A DNA stretch of 64,000 nt, taken from NCBI GenBank assembly GCA_009760885.1, contig CM019693.1, forward strand, positions 48,676,751-48,740,750, read 5' to 3'. Both the position numbers and the translations under genes were made by a program. This DNA is from Achatina immaculata (lineage: Eukaryota > Mollusca > Gastropoda > Stylommatophora > Achatinidae). The notes under the pieces are model-generated. The model made no database searches. It was not told the DNA's origin and saw nothing but the letters and a program-made list of their open reading frames with translations. Below, in pieces: positions 52,870 through 63,835 of the stretch. The first letter of the stretch is position 1. Each line of letters begins with the position of its first letter.

Positions 52870-53595
52870 GAAAGAGGTGCTGCTCCTCAGCTGTGCAGTC
52901 CAGATCTGGCACCTTCAGACTTCCATCTTTTTGGGCCATTAACAATTCTGTCTGAAGGACAAGGTGTGGAGATGATGAGAGCGGGATTCATGCAGTGAAG
53001 ACATGGCTACATGAACAGGACAAGAGCTGGTACATGCAAGATATGGCTACATGAAAAGAGCTGGTACAGGCAAGGCATGGCTACATGAACAGGACAAGAG
53101 CTGGTACAGGCAAGGCATGTACATGAAAAGAACTGGTACAGGCAAGGCATGGCTACACGAACAGGACAAGAGCTGGTACAGGCAAGGCATGGCTGCACGA
53201 ACAGGACAAGAGCTGGTACAGGCAAGGCATGGCTACATGAACAAGACAAGAGCTGGTACAGGCAAGGCATGGCTACATGAACAAGACAAGAACTGGTAGA
53301 GGCAAGGCATGGCTACATGAACAAGACAAGAGCTGGTACAGGCAAGGCATGGCTACACGAACAGGACAAGAGCTGGTAGAGGCAAGGCATGGCTACATGA
53401 ACAAGACAAGAGTTGGTACAGGCAAAGCATACAGGAGCTTGTTTCATGTTGCCGTAAGGCCGTACAAGTTGATACAATGCAGAAAAATAGTGTGTATAAA
53501 TGAAACATCCATTTCATACGCTGTTTCAACTTTTTTTTTTCAATATATTCCGATGAAAAAATTGTGAGGCATTACTTTTTGAACGACCTCTGTAG
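52870..53595 (+). pseudogene. mariner transposase C-terminal remnant with right terminal repeat
   Basis: Around 52876-53000 shifted frames give CSPDLAPSDFHLFGPL and DDESGIHAVKTWLHEQDKSW, the C-terminal third of a DD34D transposase. The end, AGGCATTACTTTTTGAACGA then CCTCTGTA, is a terminal repeat of the same type as the 28978-30310 element. The middle has expanded as a minisatellite. Confidence 0.75.
52985..53430. repeat. 40 bp minisatellite made from mariner coding sequence
   Basis: About eleven units of CATGGCTACATGAACAGGAC plus AAGAGCTGGTACAGGCAAGG. Translated, each gives versions of WLHEQDKSWYRQGM, a normal part of the mariner C-terminus. Both strands have long frames because of the repetition. 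Confidence 0.93.
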
Positions 53596-53599
53596 GTCT

Positions 53600-54040
53600 T
53601 TTGTAAAAGTGAAGTGACACAAAGCAAACTTTCGAAAAGTAGGGTCGTTACTGTAAAATCCTTTTTATAGTTCTTGGACATTTATTTCACCAGTGTTCTC
53701 CCTTGTCTTAGCTGCCGGTGCAGTGATAAATCAATGAATAGAAGTGAACTATTTGTTTATCAGCTATATTTAGATTTTGGGAATCCCAGTTTAAAATAAC
53801 AGAAAACCGCATTACGACTAGTGCTGTAATAAGTAAACAAAATATAAGCATAAATGTAAACCTCACAAATTTCCATACATCTGACTTTATAACATCACGT
53901 ACAAGTTACATTTTAATAAGCAATGAATTAACAGAGAGTTTGAGAATCGCCATCTATAATGCAGAGTAGAACCATTATATATACTACAGAATCAAAATAG
54001 TGCACTGAGGCCAAAATATTTTAATCATTTATGTAACCGT
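53600..54040. other. Spacer, nothing recognised
   Basis: No coding or repeat feature seen. Confidence 0.5.
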
Positions 54041-54053
54041 ATTTAACAGAATT

Positions 54054-55121
54054 TCAACAGAGATGCACTGTGGAAAATCCTAAGATGGCATGGCCTCCCC
54101 CATAAAATAGTTAATGTAATCAAAGCCCTATACGAGGGTTTTCAGTGCAAAGTTATCTGTGGAGAACATACCTCCAGCAGCTTTAGGGTACAAACAGGAG
54201 TGAAACAGGGATGTGTACTATCACCAACATTATTTATCTTGGCAGTAGACTGGTTAATGAAGGAGGCAACATCAGACAAACGCAGAGGATTACAATGGAC
54301 CCTTAACACAGTGCTGGAGGACCTTGACTTTGCGGACAACATTTGTCTATTATCAAGCAGTCACAAAGATATGCAAGATAAAATAAACAAGTTAACCCAG
54401 AATGCAAACAACATAGGACTAAAGATCAACGTAGGAAAGACAAAGTTAATGAAGCAAAATGTGAACAACAGAAATGTACTCAGAGTAGATAACAAGTTAG
54501 TGGAGGAGGTCAACGAATTTGTATACCTTGGCAGCAGAGTAGTAGAAAATGGAGACAGCACAGAGGACATCAACAGCAGACTTACTAGAGCAAACCAGGC
54601 TTTTGCAATGCTGCAAAATATATGGAAATCAAATAAACTAAGCATAAATATGAAAATCAGGATATTTAAGAGTAATGTTCTAAGTGTACTACTCTATGGA
54701 AGTGAATGCTGGAAAATCACCAAAACCATAGAAAACAAGTTGAATTCTTTCCAGACTAAATGTTTACGTAGAATTAAAAAAATATTTTGGCCAAACACCA
54801 TAAGAAATAACATCTTATTGGCAGAAATGCAGATGAAACCACTGACAACAATTATTGAGGAAAGACGCTGGCGATGGTTGGGACATGTGCTCCGAATGAC
54901 TGACAACTCACTACCAAAAATAGCACTAAGATGGACACCACAGGGGAGCAGAAGTAAGGGTAGACCAAAAGAGACATGGAGAAGAACAACAGAAAGGATG
55001 TTGAGCAATAGAGGGGTCACCTGGGCAAGAGCAGAAAAAAAGGCGAAAGACAGGCATTTGTGGAAAACCCTTGCGGAAGCCCCATGTGCCCTGGGCACTT
55101 AAGGTTCAGAGAGAGAGAGAG
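54054..55121 (+). mobile_element. 5'-truncated RTE-like LINE (family A)
   Basis: ATTTAACAGAATT flanks both sides (54041-54053 and 55122-55134), a 13 bp target duplication. The 3' end is AAGGTTCAGAGAGAGAGAGA. Confidence 0.93.
54060..55102 (+). CDS. LINE family A reverse transcriptase C-terminal part, open but with altered active site
   Basis: The frame is open from the 5' truncation (RDALWKILRWHGLPHKIVNV) through TGVKQGCVLSPTLFILAVDW (motif B), LDFADNICLLSS (motif C), [35 protein letters not shown] and RGRP-like [15 protein letters not shown] to a stop after APCALGT. Motif C reads FADN where active enzymes have (F/Y)ADD, so a catalytic Asp is lost. The endonuclease and first RT motifs are absent. 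A dead copy; the ATG at 54200 is not natural. Confidence 0.88.
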
Positions 55122-55139
55122 ATTTAACAGAATTCATAG

Positions 55140-55870
55140 CACACGAATATTTTTTGGCTATAACTATACATTAGACTAAATATACGTATAAATATACAGA
55201 AAGCCACTGCAGAAAAGCTCTGATAACAAAGTAAAACACAACTAGGAACAGCTTTATTAGTTAATGAGTACACAGTTGTAACGTTTCAATTTACACCTTA
55301 ATCATACAAAAACACGCAGGACAAAGAAATAGGGAAAGAAAGGAAAATATAACTTGACATGAACGACATACAACAAATACGAATGGAAACACAGGGAAAA
55401 GAGGGGCGCACTTAGCTGTGACTTACAAGAAGCTGAGTCGAGGCTTTCTTATTACATGGTTTATGTGAAGTTACATTTTATCGTCTTTCTCTGCTTCTTT
55501 GAAATGATTTTTTTACGATTAATGTATAAACCAAAATGTTGCGTGTTTATAAAGTTATAATGCAGTTCTTAGTTTTGTTTTAAATAGTTTCAACTTTGTT
55601 GTTTCTTGGTTCTGTTCAAGAATAAATAAGAAAATACTGGACAGCTCCATACTGATAAATATGTATATCACAGTTTTTAATATGCTGTGAGAGAATTAGA
55701 TATAATATGAAACAACAAAAAATTTTTTTTTACATTTTTAAAAAGTTCATTACAAATGAATAATAAAACAGCAAATAGAATAAATGTTTTCAAACATATT
55801 GAATAACACTAAACAGTTTTATGAAAGTGTTTTGTTAGCTGTCACGAAAACAAGTGTTCAGTTTTTATAG
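55140..55870. other. AT-rich spacer, nothing recognised
   Basis: No supported feature. Confidence 0.5.
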
Positions 55871-55872
55871 AA

Positions 55873-56246
55873 ATTCCATGTTAGGGCGGCAACTGGTGGA
55901 ATCCATGTTAGGGCGGCAACTGGTGGAATCCATGTTAAGGCGGCAACTGGTGGAATCCATGTTAGGGCGGCAACTGGTGGAATCTGTGTTAGGGCGGCAA
56001 CTGGTGGAATCCATGTTAGGGCGGCAACTGGTGGAATCTGTGTTAGGGCGGCAACTGGTGGAATCTGTGTTAGGCGGCAACTGGTGGAATCTGTGTTAGG
56101 GCGGCAACTGGTGGAATCTGTGTTAGGGCGGCAACTGGTGGAATCTGTGTTAGGGCGGCAACTGGTGGAATCTGTGTTAGGCGGCAACTGGTGGAATCCA
56201 TGTTAGGGCGGCAACTGGTGGAATCCATGTTAGGGCGGCAACTGGT
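55873..56246. repeat. 27 bp minisatellite, about 14 units
   Basis: Units of GGGCGGCAACTGGTGGAATC plus CATGTTA or TGTGTTA. Two classes (CATG and TGTG) are grouped along the array, and occasional units lack one G. Confidence 0.95.
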
Positions 56247-56259
56247 GGCAGAGGAGAGC

Positions 56260-57170
56260 GTCAGGGTGTGTCACTCCAGCAAATACATGAGAGAATTCAA
56301 CAGTTTCTTTAAACAAACGCCCTGCCTCTGATTCGTCAGAGTCGGTTCATGGAAAAAGTGATCAGCAAGGGCTTTTTGCTTTGTGTTTTTGCTGGTTTAC
56401 TCACAAGACGCACTTTCCCGCGTGACACACGGTCATTCTGTTGTTCACGATGCTTTATTCTGTTGCTCACGATGCTTTATTTATTTATATTTTTGCTGAA
56501 ATACCCGTCCATATATCCATAGTGAACAAGCTGAACATTTACTCCCTTAGATGTAATAAATGTAGTTATTACACAACATAAAAATCCATAAATGTGGTTT
56601 ATAATTCCACGATATCCTTGAACATTCTACTACACAAGCGATGAACCAGTTAAAGTGTACACACATACTGCACTTCACATCAACAAAGTATTTCCCATCA
56701 CTGTATACTCGTATCTGTCTGGCACTAGATGGATCCCATAACCAGTTTCTGCTGATCGCATACTTTTCTGGTTTTTGTATGTTTTTTTATCGTCTACGTG
56801 TAAAACTATTGATTATGCAATTTCAATACTTCCTTACGCCACACTATAACTTCATAACACTAACTGAGGTCTTGTAGACTGAGCCCATAGATCAGGAATG
56901 TATAAGTCTTCTGTCATCATAGTTCCCCAGTGAATTGTCCTTTATGTTCTCATACCCCCTTTACCAAAATGTGGAAATTACGACTATTACCAATCTCATT
57001 TGGTACCAGAACGACTGTAAAGATATCAGAAGCTTGTTTTATGTCACGTATGGACAGCTAGAAACAGAACAACCGAAAGAAAATTCTAACCTGGCAGAAA
57101 TTATCGAGAAATCGAGCCCCATCATTTGCTCCCCATATCCACACGGGGTATGGGTACCCTCGGCGAATAA
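56260..57170. other. Spacer, nothing recognised
   Basis: Short frames here have no recognisable similarity. Confidence 0.5.
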
Positions 57171-57173
57171 TCC

Positions 57174-57700
57174 ACCCCGCAGATTAACTCTGACACGGGT
57201 AATTCTTCTAGTAATCCCTGGCTGTTATATTCTCTCATCCACCCGGCAGATTAACTCTGACATGGGTACTTCTTCTAGTAATCCCTGGCTGTTATATTCT
57301 CATCCACCCGGCAGATTAACTCTGACACGGGTAATTCTTCTAGTAATCCCTGGCTGTTATATTCTCATCCACCCGGCAGATTAACTCTGACACGGGTAAT
57401 TCTTCTAGTAATCCCTGGCTGTTATATTCTCATCCACCCGGCATATTAACTCTGACACGGGTACTTCTTCTAGTAATCCCTGGCTGTTATATTCTCATCC
57501 ACCCGGCAGATTAACTCTGACACGGGTACTTCTTCTAGTAATCCCTGGCTGTTATATTCTCATCCACCCGGCAGATTAACTCTGACATGGGTACTTCTTC
57601 TAGTAATCCCTGGCTGTTATATTCTCTCATCCACCCGGCAGATTAACTCTGACATGGGTACTTCTTCTAGTAATCCCTGGCTGTTATATTCTCATCCACA
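57174..57700. repeat. 66 bp minisatellite, about eight units
   Basis: CACCCGGCAGATTAACTCTG and ACACGGGTAATTCTTCTAGT with AATCCCTGGCTGTTATATTC repeat, some units with an extra CT. Confidence 0.95.
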
Positions 57701-57719
57701 ACTTCCACTGATGTGTGTG

Positions 57720-58295
57720 TGTGTGCCGATGACATTTTTTGTATATATTTATTAAATGTGACCATAATAACACAACCTTACACCCTAGTGGAGACATGTT
57801 CCTCTAGCTAAGTGTACTACATATTGTTTGTGTGATTAATATAGCTTGAGTAAAGCATTGGACACGTTTGTGTAATAAACTTAAGCTAGGCATAGAACCT
57901 GTGCCGAATGTGAAGTGTGACAAGTGACAAACACGTTAGTTAAAGAAATATGAATACTTTCAGTAAAAACACACGGAGAATACGATTAACTTTTGCACTA
58001 GAAATACGTTTTGAGTATGGACTATATGTAGAGCGTACTGTACTTACTAAAAAAAGTTACATGTCATTGCAAGAGATTTTCTCGAATTCAGACTTCAAGT
58101 GTTTACCCTAAATAATTCTTCTTTCATTAAATCACTTTTATCTATGTGAAGTGTGGCGCTTTTTTCAGATGAGATAAAATAATAAAAACAAAAATGAATA
58201 TCAGTTGCATAGATTCAATGTCTGAAGTTAATTAATGTGATGTCATGGCGTCTAGACAAAGCTTTAGACATGTAGATCTTGTTCTTTCTGTATAA
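57720..58295. other. Spacer, nothing recognised
   Basis: A short (GT)n at 57715-57725 is the only low-complexity feature. Confidence 0.5.
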
Positions 58296-58299
58296 TCCT

Positions 58300-58441
58300 T
58301 GAAGTGTATGGATCTCATTATATCTACACAGATATTTAGGTGTATGGATCTCATTATATCTACACAGATATTTAGGAGTATAGATCTCGTTATCTCTACA
58401 AAAACATTTAGGTGTATAGATCTCCTTATCTCTACACAAAG
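58300..58441. repeat. 36 bp tandem array, four units
   Basis: GTGTATGGATCTCATTATAT plus CTACACAGATATTTAG, increasingly diverged. Confidence 0.9.
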
Positions 58442-58443
58442 TT

Positions 58444-58516
<73 letters not shown>
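58442..58516. repeat. (TA)n microsatellite
   Basis: About 75 bp of TA, directly after the 36 bp array. Confidence 0.95.
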
Positions 58517-58980
58517 GTACATACATAACACGCGCGCACTTCATACCTATACACCTGCACATGCACATAATACATACACCATGTTATAAATGAAATCGCG
58601 CTTACGAATTAATTTTTTCTTAAAAGAGAGAATTTTTCACATATGCGCGTTATATCCGCGAAAACACAATAAAATGTCCTAAATATTGATGATTAAAAGA
58701 CTGGAAACAGAACTAGACGTGTTTTTATCACTACCTGCCAAGATTTATCAGGTCACAAAGCTCCACAACCCCTACTACCGCCAACCCCACTCCTACCAAC
58801 TCTCCTCCCAGTTAATATTTATTATAAAATCTGCTAAAAGTTCTAATATTCTACATAATCTAGAGATTTGCTCTTCAACCTTTTGCAGGCCAACGGGGTT
58901 CACGGTCCGCAGTATGGGAACCACTGGCATCAACATTTAGGATACAGCTTGAGTGTACAGTAGCAGGAAGAAAGAGTGTA

Positions 58981-59246
58981 CTACTGAAATCCTTGCTCCT
59001 GTCCTTGTTCCACATCCTTATCTGGACTCTGCTGTTGTTGTTTACTGTTGGGCAGGGCTGATGAGTCCCAGACTTGGTGGCCTCCCCTGAGACCAATGGC
59101 GGCAGAGATGCCAGCAATAAGCGATAGGAGCACCACAAGTATGGCCATGTAAAAACAGGACTGGAGGATCTCCTCATCGTAGCCGGCGTCGTATGTTTCG
59201 TCAAACCTCACTCCAAAAATGATGACAGCGATGAGGTAACAAATGG
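58981..59246 (-). CDS. Last exon of a small membrane protein (four-helix, claudin/PMP22-like topology, tentative)
   Basis: The exon is entered in phase 1 from acceptor TTCCTCTCAG. It encodes ICYLIAVIIFGVRFDETYDA, then ILQSCFYMAILVVLLSLIAG and ISAAIGLRGG, a soluble Gln-rich tail (NSKQQQQSPDKDVEQGQEQG) and a stop at 58981. Two hydrophobic segments separated by a short acidic loop fit helices 3 and 4 of a tetraspan protein. The family is not certain. The upstream exons lie to the right; 61376-61421 joins in frame. Confidence 0.65.
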
Positions 59247-59529
59247 CTGAGAGGAATGATTATATGAAGAGTTATTATGAAGCTTAGGATGTTTAGGACA
59301 GACAACTTCGTAATCTAACATTATCTATCATAGACCATTTAAATCCTTAAGAAAGAGAATCATAGTTTTGTTCCATAGTTATGAGTTTGTAATTTTAAAC
59401 TACCTTAAATACTAAAATAGGCATCGGGTCACTTACGAGTAAAACAGCGAGGCCGAGATTTTTTTTTAATTACAAAAAATGTTTGTGGGTCACGAATTCT
59501 GTTTGGTAGGTTCAGATATTTAATAATAT

Positions 59530-60480
59530 GCTCCGTTGGTAGATTTACACTTGCAAGGATGTATACTGTCTCCTTTACTTTTTGGGATTACAATAGACTT
59601 CATAATGAAAAAATGCTGCACAGGTAACACAGGTATTGACTGGGTACATGGGACCCAACTAGAAGATCTTGATTTTGCGGATGACATAACTCTTATCAGT
59701 AATAATGTGAATTCCATGCAAGAAAAAACAGATAGCCTATCTTCACTGGCTAGCAAAATAGGACTTGAAATTAACAAGGACAAAACAAAAATAATGAAAA
59801 TTCCCATCAATCAAAATGGAAAAATACACATAGAAGGGACAGATATTGAAGAAGTCAATCAATTTGCATACCTTGGCAGCTACATAGACCAGGATGGTGA
59901 CACTAGAAAGGAAGTTAGGATCAGAATTGCAAAAGCAGCATCAATCTTCAAGAATCTTGAGAACATATGGAATTCAAAAGTTATAAGCACAAAAACCAAG
60001 TTAAGACTATTCAATTCAAATGTAATATCCACCCTCATTTATGCATGCGAAAGCTGGAAAACAACTAAAGAAATAGAAAAGAAATTAGACTCTTTTGAAA
60101 ACAAATGCCTAAGGAAAATACTCGGCATCAAGTGGAATGAATTCAAGAACAATGCAGAGATAAGACAGATGACTGAACAACAACCAGTCTCACGGGTGAT
60201 CAGGAAAATGAGATGGACATATGTTGGCCACTTGATGAGAAGAAATGAGCAGAGAATCCCAAAACAAGCTATCAAGTGGAACACAACAGGCCGAAGAAAA
60301 AGAGGCAGACCGCGTGAAACTCTGAAGAGAACATTATTAAGAGAGGCCAAGTTAACAGGCATAAAATCCTTTGATGAGGTTGAAAGACTCGCCGAAGACA
60401 GGAAAAATTGGCGAACTACTTTGCGAGCCCTATGTGACGTCTAACGGCACGGGAAGGATATAAGATAAGATATAAGATAA
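59530..60480 (+). mobile_element. 5'-truncated RTE-like LINE (family C)
   Basis: Ends in repeated ATATAAGATAAG after the stop. It is the best family C copy and explains 31676-32145 and 49931-50345. Confidence 0.88.
59536..60444 (+). CDS. LINE family C reverse transcriptase C-terminal part, open frame
   Basis: 302 codons: GCILSPLLFGITIDFIMKKC (motif B), LDFADDITLISN (motif C, both Asp present), KTKIMKIPINQNGKIHIEGT, FAYLGSYIDQDGDTRKEVRI, YACESWKTTKEIEKKLDSFE, MRWTYVGHLMRRNEQRIPKQ, KRGRPRETLKRTL and a C-terminal DEVERLAEDRKNWRTTLRAL. The endonuclease and early RT motifs are missing through 5' truncation. Apparently young, since no stop is present. Confidence 0.9.
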   Translation: MVDLHLQGCILSPLLFGITIDFIMKKCCTGNTGIDWVHGTQLEDLDFADDITLISNNVNSMQEKTDSLSSLASKIGLEINKDKTKIMKIPINQNGKIHIEGTDIEEVNQFAYLGSYIDQDGDTRKEVRIRIAKAASIFKNLENIWNSKVISTKTKLRLFNSNVISTLIYACESWKTTKEIEKKLDSFENKCLRKILGIKWNEFKNNAEIRQMTEQQPVSRVIRKMRWTYVGHLMRRNEQRIPKQAIKWNTTGRRKRGRPRETLKRTLLREAKLTGIKSFDEVERLAEDRKNWRTTLRALCDV

Positions 60481-60579
60481 GTGTACATTTATATACAGAT
60501 TAGTTTGTTAGATGACTGAGGTGATAAAGTAGCAGATGATTCTATGACTTTCCTCAGAATACCAAAGCTTGTAGCTCTA

Positions 60580-61275
60580 AGACTTTATTTACTCAGCTTT
60601 ACTTTACTTAGCTTACCAAAGTTTGTAACTCTAAGACTTTACTTAGCTTACCAAAGTTTGTAACTCTAAGACTTTACTTAGCTTACCAAAGTTTGTAACT
60701 CTAAGACTTTACTCAGCTTACCAAAGTTTGTAACTCTAAGACTTTACTCAGCTTACCAAAGCTTGTAACTCTAAGACTTTACTTAGCTTACCAAAGCTTG
60801 TAACTCTAAGACTTTACTCAGCTTACCAAAGTTTGTAACCCTAAGACTTTACTTAGCTTACCAAAGTTTGTAACTCTAAGACTTTACTTAGCTTACCAAA
60901 GTTTGTAACTCTAAGACTTTACTCAGCTTACCAAAGCTTGTAACTCTAAGACTTTACTTAGCTTACCAAAGCTTGTAGGACTTTACTTAGCGTACCAAAG
61001 CTTGTAACTCTAAGACTTTATTTAGCTTACCAAAGCTTGTAACTCTAAGACTTTACTTAGCTTACCAAAGCTTGTAACTCTAAGACTTTACTTAGCTTAC
61101 CAAAGCTTGTAGGACTTTACTTAGCGTACCAAAGCTTGTAACTCTAAGACTTTATTTAGCTTACCAAAGCTTGTAACTCTAAGACTTTACTTAGCTTACC
61201 AAAGCTTGTAACTCTAAGACTTTATTTAGCTTACCAAAGCTTGTAACTCTAAGATTTTACTCAGCTTACCAAAGC
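60580..61275. repeat. 35 bp minisatellite, about 20 units
   Basis: GCTTACCAAAGCTTGTAACT plus CTAAGACTTTACTTA, with T/C variants. Two units share a deletion (TTGTAGGACTTT, GCGTACC) and are separated by the same distance, showing that multi-unit blocks were copied. Confidence 0.95.
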
Positions 61276-61375
61276 TCACTCCAAAGCTGATCAAGACCAT
61301 AGTATATCTTCAAATTGTATTTTTGTATAAAGCTGTTGCGAAACTATGTAGGGGCTAGATTAAGCTCACAGTTAC

Positions 61376-61421
61376 CTGTGTTGATTGGCAACCCTAGAGC
61401 GTAGAAAATGGTCAGAAAAGG
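61376..61421 (-). CDS. Probable preceding exon of the membrane protein
   Basis: Encodes PFLTIFYALGLPINT and ends one base into the next codon before GTAACTG. Joined to the 58981-59246 exon it makes a continuous hydrophobic segment (FYALGLPINTAICYLIAVII), which argues for the join. The acceptor (CGGTACTAG) is weak and the exon is only 46 bp, so this is a proposal. The intron contains a LINE and a minisatellite. Confidence 0.4.
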
Positions 61422-61579
61422 CTAGTACCGGAAGTGCGCAATTCTGTGAAACCCGTCTCTGGCCAAGTATATAAAGACACGATGATAGAATTTTACTCAG
61501 TCGGGATTTTGTAAGTTGAGCAAGTATGAGGCCAGCGATTGGGAGAGCCATGTTATTGTTCAAGCGTTAGTGAGAAATT

Positions 61580-61920
61580 TTGTTCGTCGGATGGGAACCA
61601 ATATGTGTTAGGTTAGTATGGGTTGCTATTATATGATGAATGCAAGCTGTGCTGTGTGCTCCCTCGATCAATCCCGATCCACTTAGGTAAACATTTTGTT
61701 AGTGACTGTGTTATAAAAGGTAATGAATAATCACAACTCGGTGAAGATGTATTAGTTCTATGTAAGATTTTGATATTCTTTTGTGTAATGTGGAAGTGTG
61801 TTCTTATGTGCACTTTATTACTGATTTTATGCGTTTGAAATTATTCTTGCCAGTTAGTTACATTGTTTACAATCTGAACCGAACCTAAATATTTAGAAAA
61901 TTGTTATAGTGATTTATGTT
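61580..61920. other. Spacer, nothing recognised
   Basis: Short frames only, no similarity seen. Confidence 0.45.
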
Positions 61921-61924
61921 GATG

Positions 61925-62885
61925 TCAGTCAGTCATTCATTTGCATGTCCCTTGTGGAACGTTGCATCCTTAACAGCTCTCCTGTAGGCCTCTCGGTTGT
62001 GAGCAAGATGCCCTGCTGTTGATGCGTCCAATTTTGATTGTCAACGATGTCTTGCAACCAGCTTCGCCTTGGTCTTCCTCTCTTTCTTTTTTTCCATTAT
62101 GAAGTTTAATGTGTCAAAAATGTTTCAGTTTGCTCTGTTTAATCCCCTTTACTAGTTAGCCTTCTTCAATATTAAGTTTTTGTAGTGTGGATATATTTGT
62201 TTTGTTTTTTTTGTGTGTCCATGTTATTTGAAGAACTCTTCTGTAGCATTTACATTCAAAGGCATTTATGTGTTTCTCAGCTTCTTCTTCATCTTCATCA
62301 TCATCATCATCATCATCATCTTTTTCTTCTTCTTCTTCTTCGTACGCACATTGGGGGCAATGCGTGGTACCCTAATTTTTGCGGTGCGCCTTTTGGCTGG
62401 GTACCTTCGACTTCAGCACCTTTCCTTGCTAGGGCAGACTGTGGTCTTGCTCGGACTTCAGCACCTTTCCTTGCTAGGGCAGACTGTGGTCTTGCTCGGA
62501 CTTCAGCACCTTTCCTTGCTAGTGCAGACTGTGGTCTTGCTCGGACTTCAGCACCTTTCCTTGCTAGGGTAGACTGTGGTCTTGCTTGGACTGCCATGAA
62601 GACAGTGTGGCTGGCCTGGCCAAAACTTTGTTTTTCCGGCCTCTGGTGGCTGTATGTAAGTCCCTTCTCCATGTCAGATCCAGCATGCAACGTTGGCTGG
62701 CCAGATGGCTTTGAGACAGTTCCACAGAGACACTCCGGCTTTGGGATGAGGAATCTGATGAGTGCTTCAACGATATCCATTCCCCGCCACCTATAGTCTG
62801 CTGGCCTTGTTTTGTTTACATCATTCTGATAGCCATTGTTGTAAAGACCCATAGGCTTGTCATGTCCTGGATTCATTGGTTTCAC
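61925..62885 (-). mobile_element. Internally deleted LINE: family B 3' end fused to a 5' leader-like ORF
   Basis: 61940-62285 is the family B C-terminal end (CATTTGCATGTCCCTTG, CTCTCGGTTGTGAGCAAGAT) in degraded form. After a TTC/ATC-rich junction, minus-strand 62885-62316 has a frame with MNPGHDKPMGLYNNGYQNDV, YRWRGMDIVEALIRFLIPKP and CGTVSKPSGQPTLHAGSDME. I take this as a LINE leader sequence; the recognition is uncertain. Confidence 0.5.
62413..62588. repeat. 45 bp tandem array, four units
   Basis: GCACCTTTCCTTGCTAGGGC and AGACTGTGGTCTTGCTCGGA repeated. On the minus strand it is in frame as ARKGAEVRARPQSAL. Confidence 0.93.
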
Positions 62886-62889
62886 ACCA

Positions 62890-63830
62890 GACTTCCCTCA
62901 TCCCCGCCAGAAATCTCAATGTCCCCATCTGACCACCAACCTGACATTACATTTTACAAAAATAACAGTTACAACTAGTGTTGATTGCTACAGGTTTTTG
63001 GGCTACAGAAGTAGGTCAGAGTTTTTAAGCAAACAGATCTATATTCCCTGTCTCACAAAGACTATGTTAAGATAAGTGTGCTCTTAACACAGTTGTTCCC
63101 AGGAGTATCTCAGCTGTTTTGTTAAGTGTCCGTGTTGATAACAATATAAATTGATGATTCATTTCATTGATTTTGCTAACTTTGTAAACTTGTAATCAAC
63201 AAAATATAACTTCCATGATAATTTAAAAGGAGAGTTGTTTTATCGTGCTATTTTTTTTCATTTTGTGTAACGTGTCAATGTGTAGTGCATAATCACCTTC
63301 CAACCATTACCATAAAAAATACAATATAAACATTTATTAATCACAGAAAATATTTATCCCAATCAATTAACAATTGTTTTTGTTTTCTTACAACTTTCGT
63401 AAACTAAAGATGGTTGCTGCATTAGGATCGCTAGTAAACCGAACGGTTGTGGTGTTCAGAATCATCAGATCATGTCCATACATTAGTTCCATGTGTAGAA
63501 GGTCGGTAGACCCACGTCCAAGGTTTATGAACAAATTATGTGACACGCCTGGCACGCGGAGGATATGGCAGCAAGCTTTACTTGTTCACTTCATGATCTT
63601 GTAGATCAGTGCTTAACTTCATACAGTGTGGGGTAATATTGGCTCAGCACAACAACAAATGACTCCAAAGAAATATCATTGGAAGTTACCAGCATTCTCA
63701 TACCTGTTTGAGATACTGTTCTTGTTCAGCCACTGCCATTGAACAATACATCGGTTGGTTATGCTTCTAGCAATCTTAGGCATGAGGGACAGCATTTGTC
63801 AATTTAACAACATTATCTCAAATTATGTGG
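62890..63830. other. Spacer, nothing clearly recognised
   Basis: A 76-codon frame at 63374-63604 has no recognisable domain. Confidence 0.45.
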
Positions 63831-63835
63831 CACGC

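Noticed and set aside
53007..53567. Repeat-rich ORFs on both strands
   Set aside because: Shadow of the 40 bp mariner-derived minisatellite.
55854..56187. ORFs on both strands encoding short repeats
   Set aside because: 27 bp minisatellite; frame openness is periodic, not coding.
61465..61505. Plus-strand TATATAAAG followed about 30 bases later by TCAGTCG, resembling a TATA/initiator promoter, with CCGGAAGTG upstream
   Set aside because: No plus-strand gene or transcript-like structure follows, and the stretch lies beside a minus-strand exon. A chance match cannot be excluded.
62185..62796. Plus-strand 203-codon ORF with histidine run
   Set aside because: Composed of LINE antisense sequence, an (ATC)n patch and a 45 bp array; no independent coding evidence.
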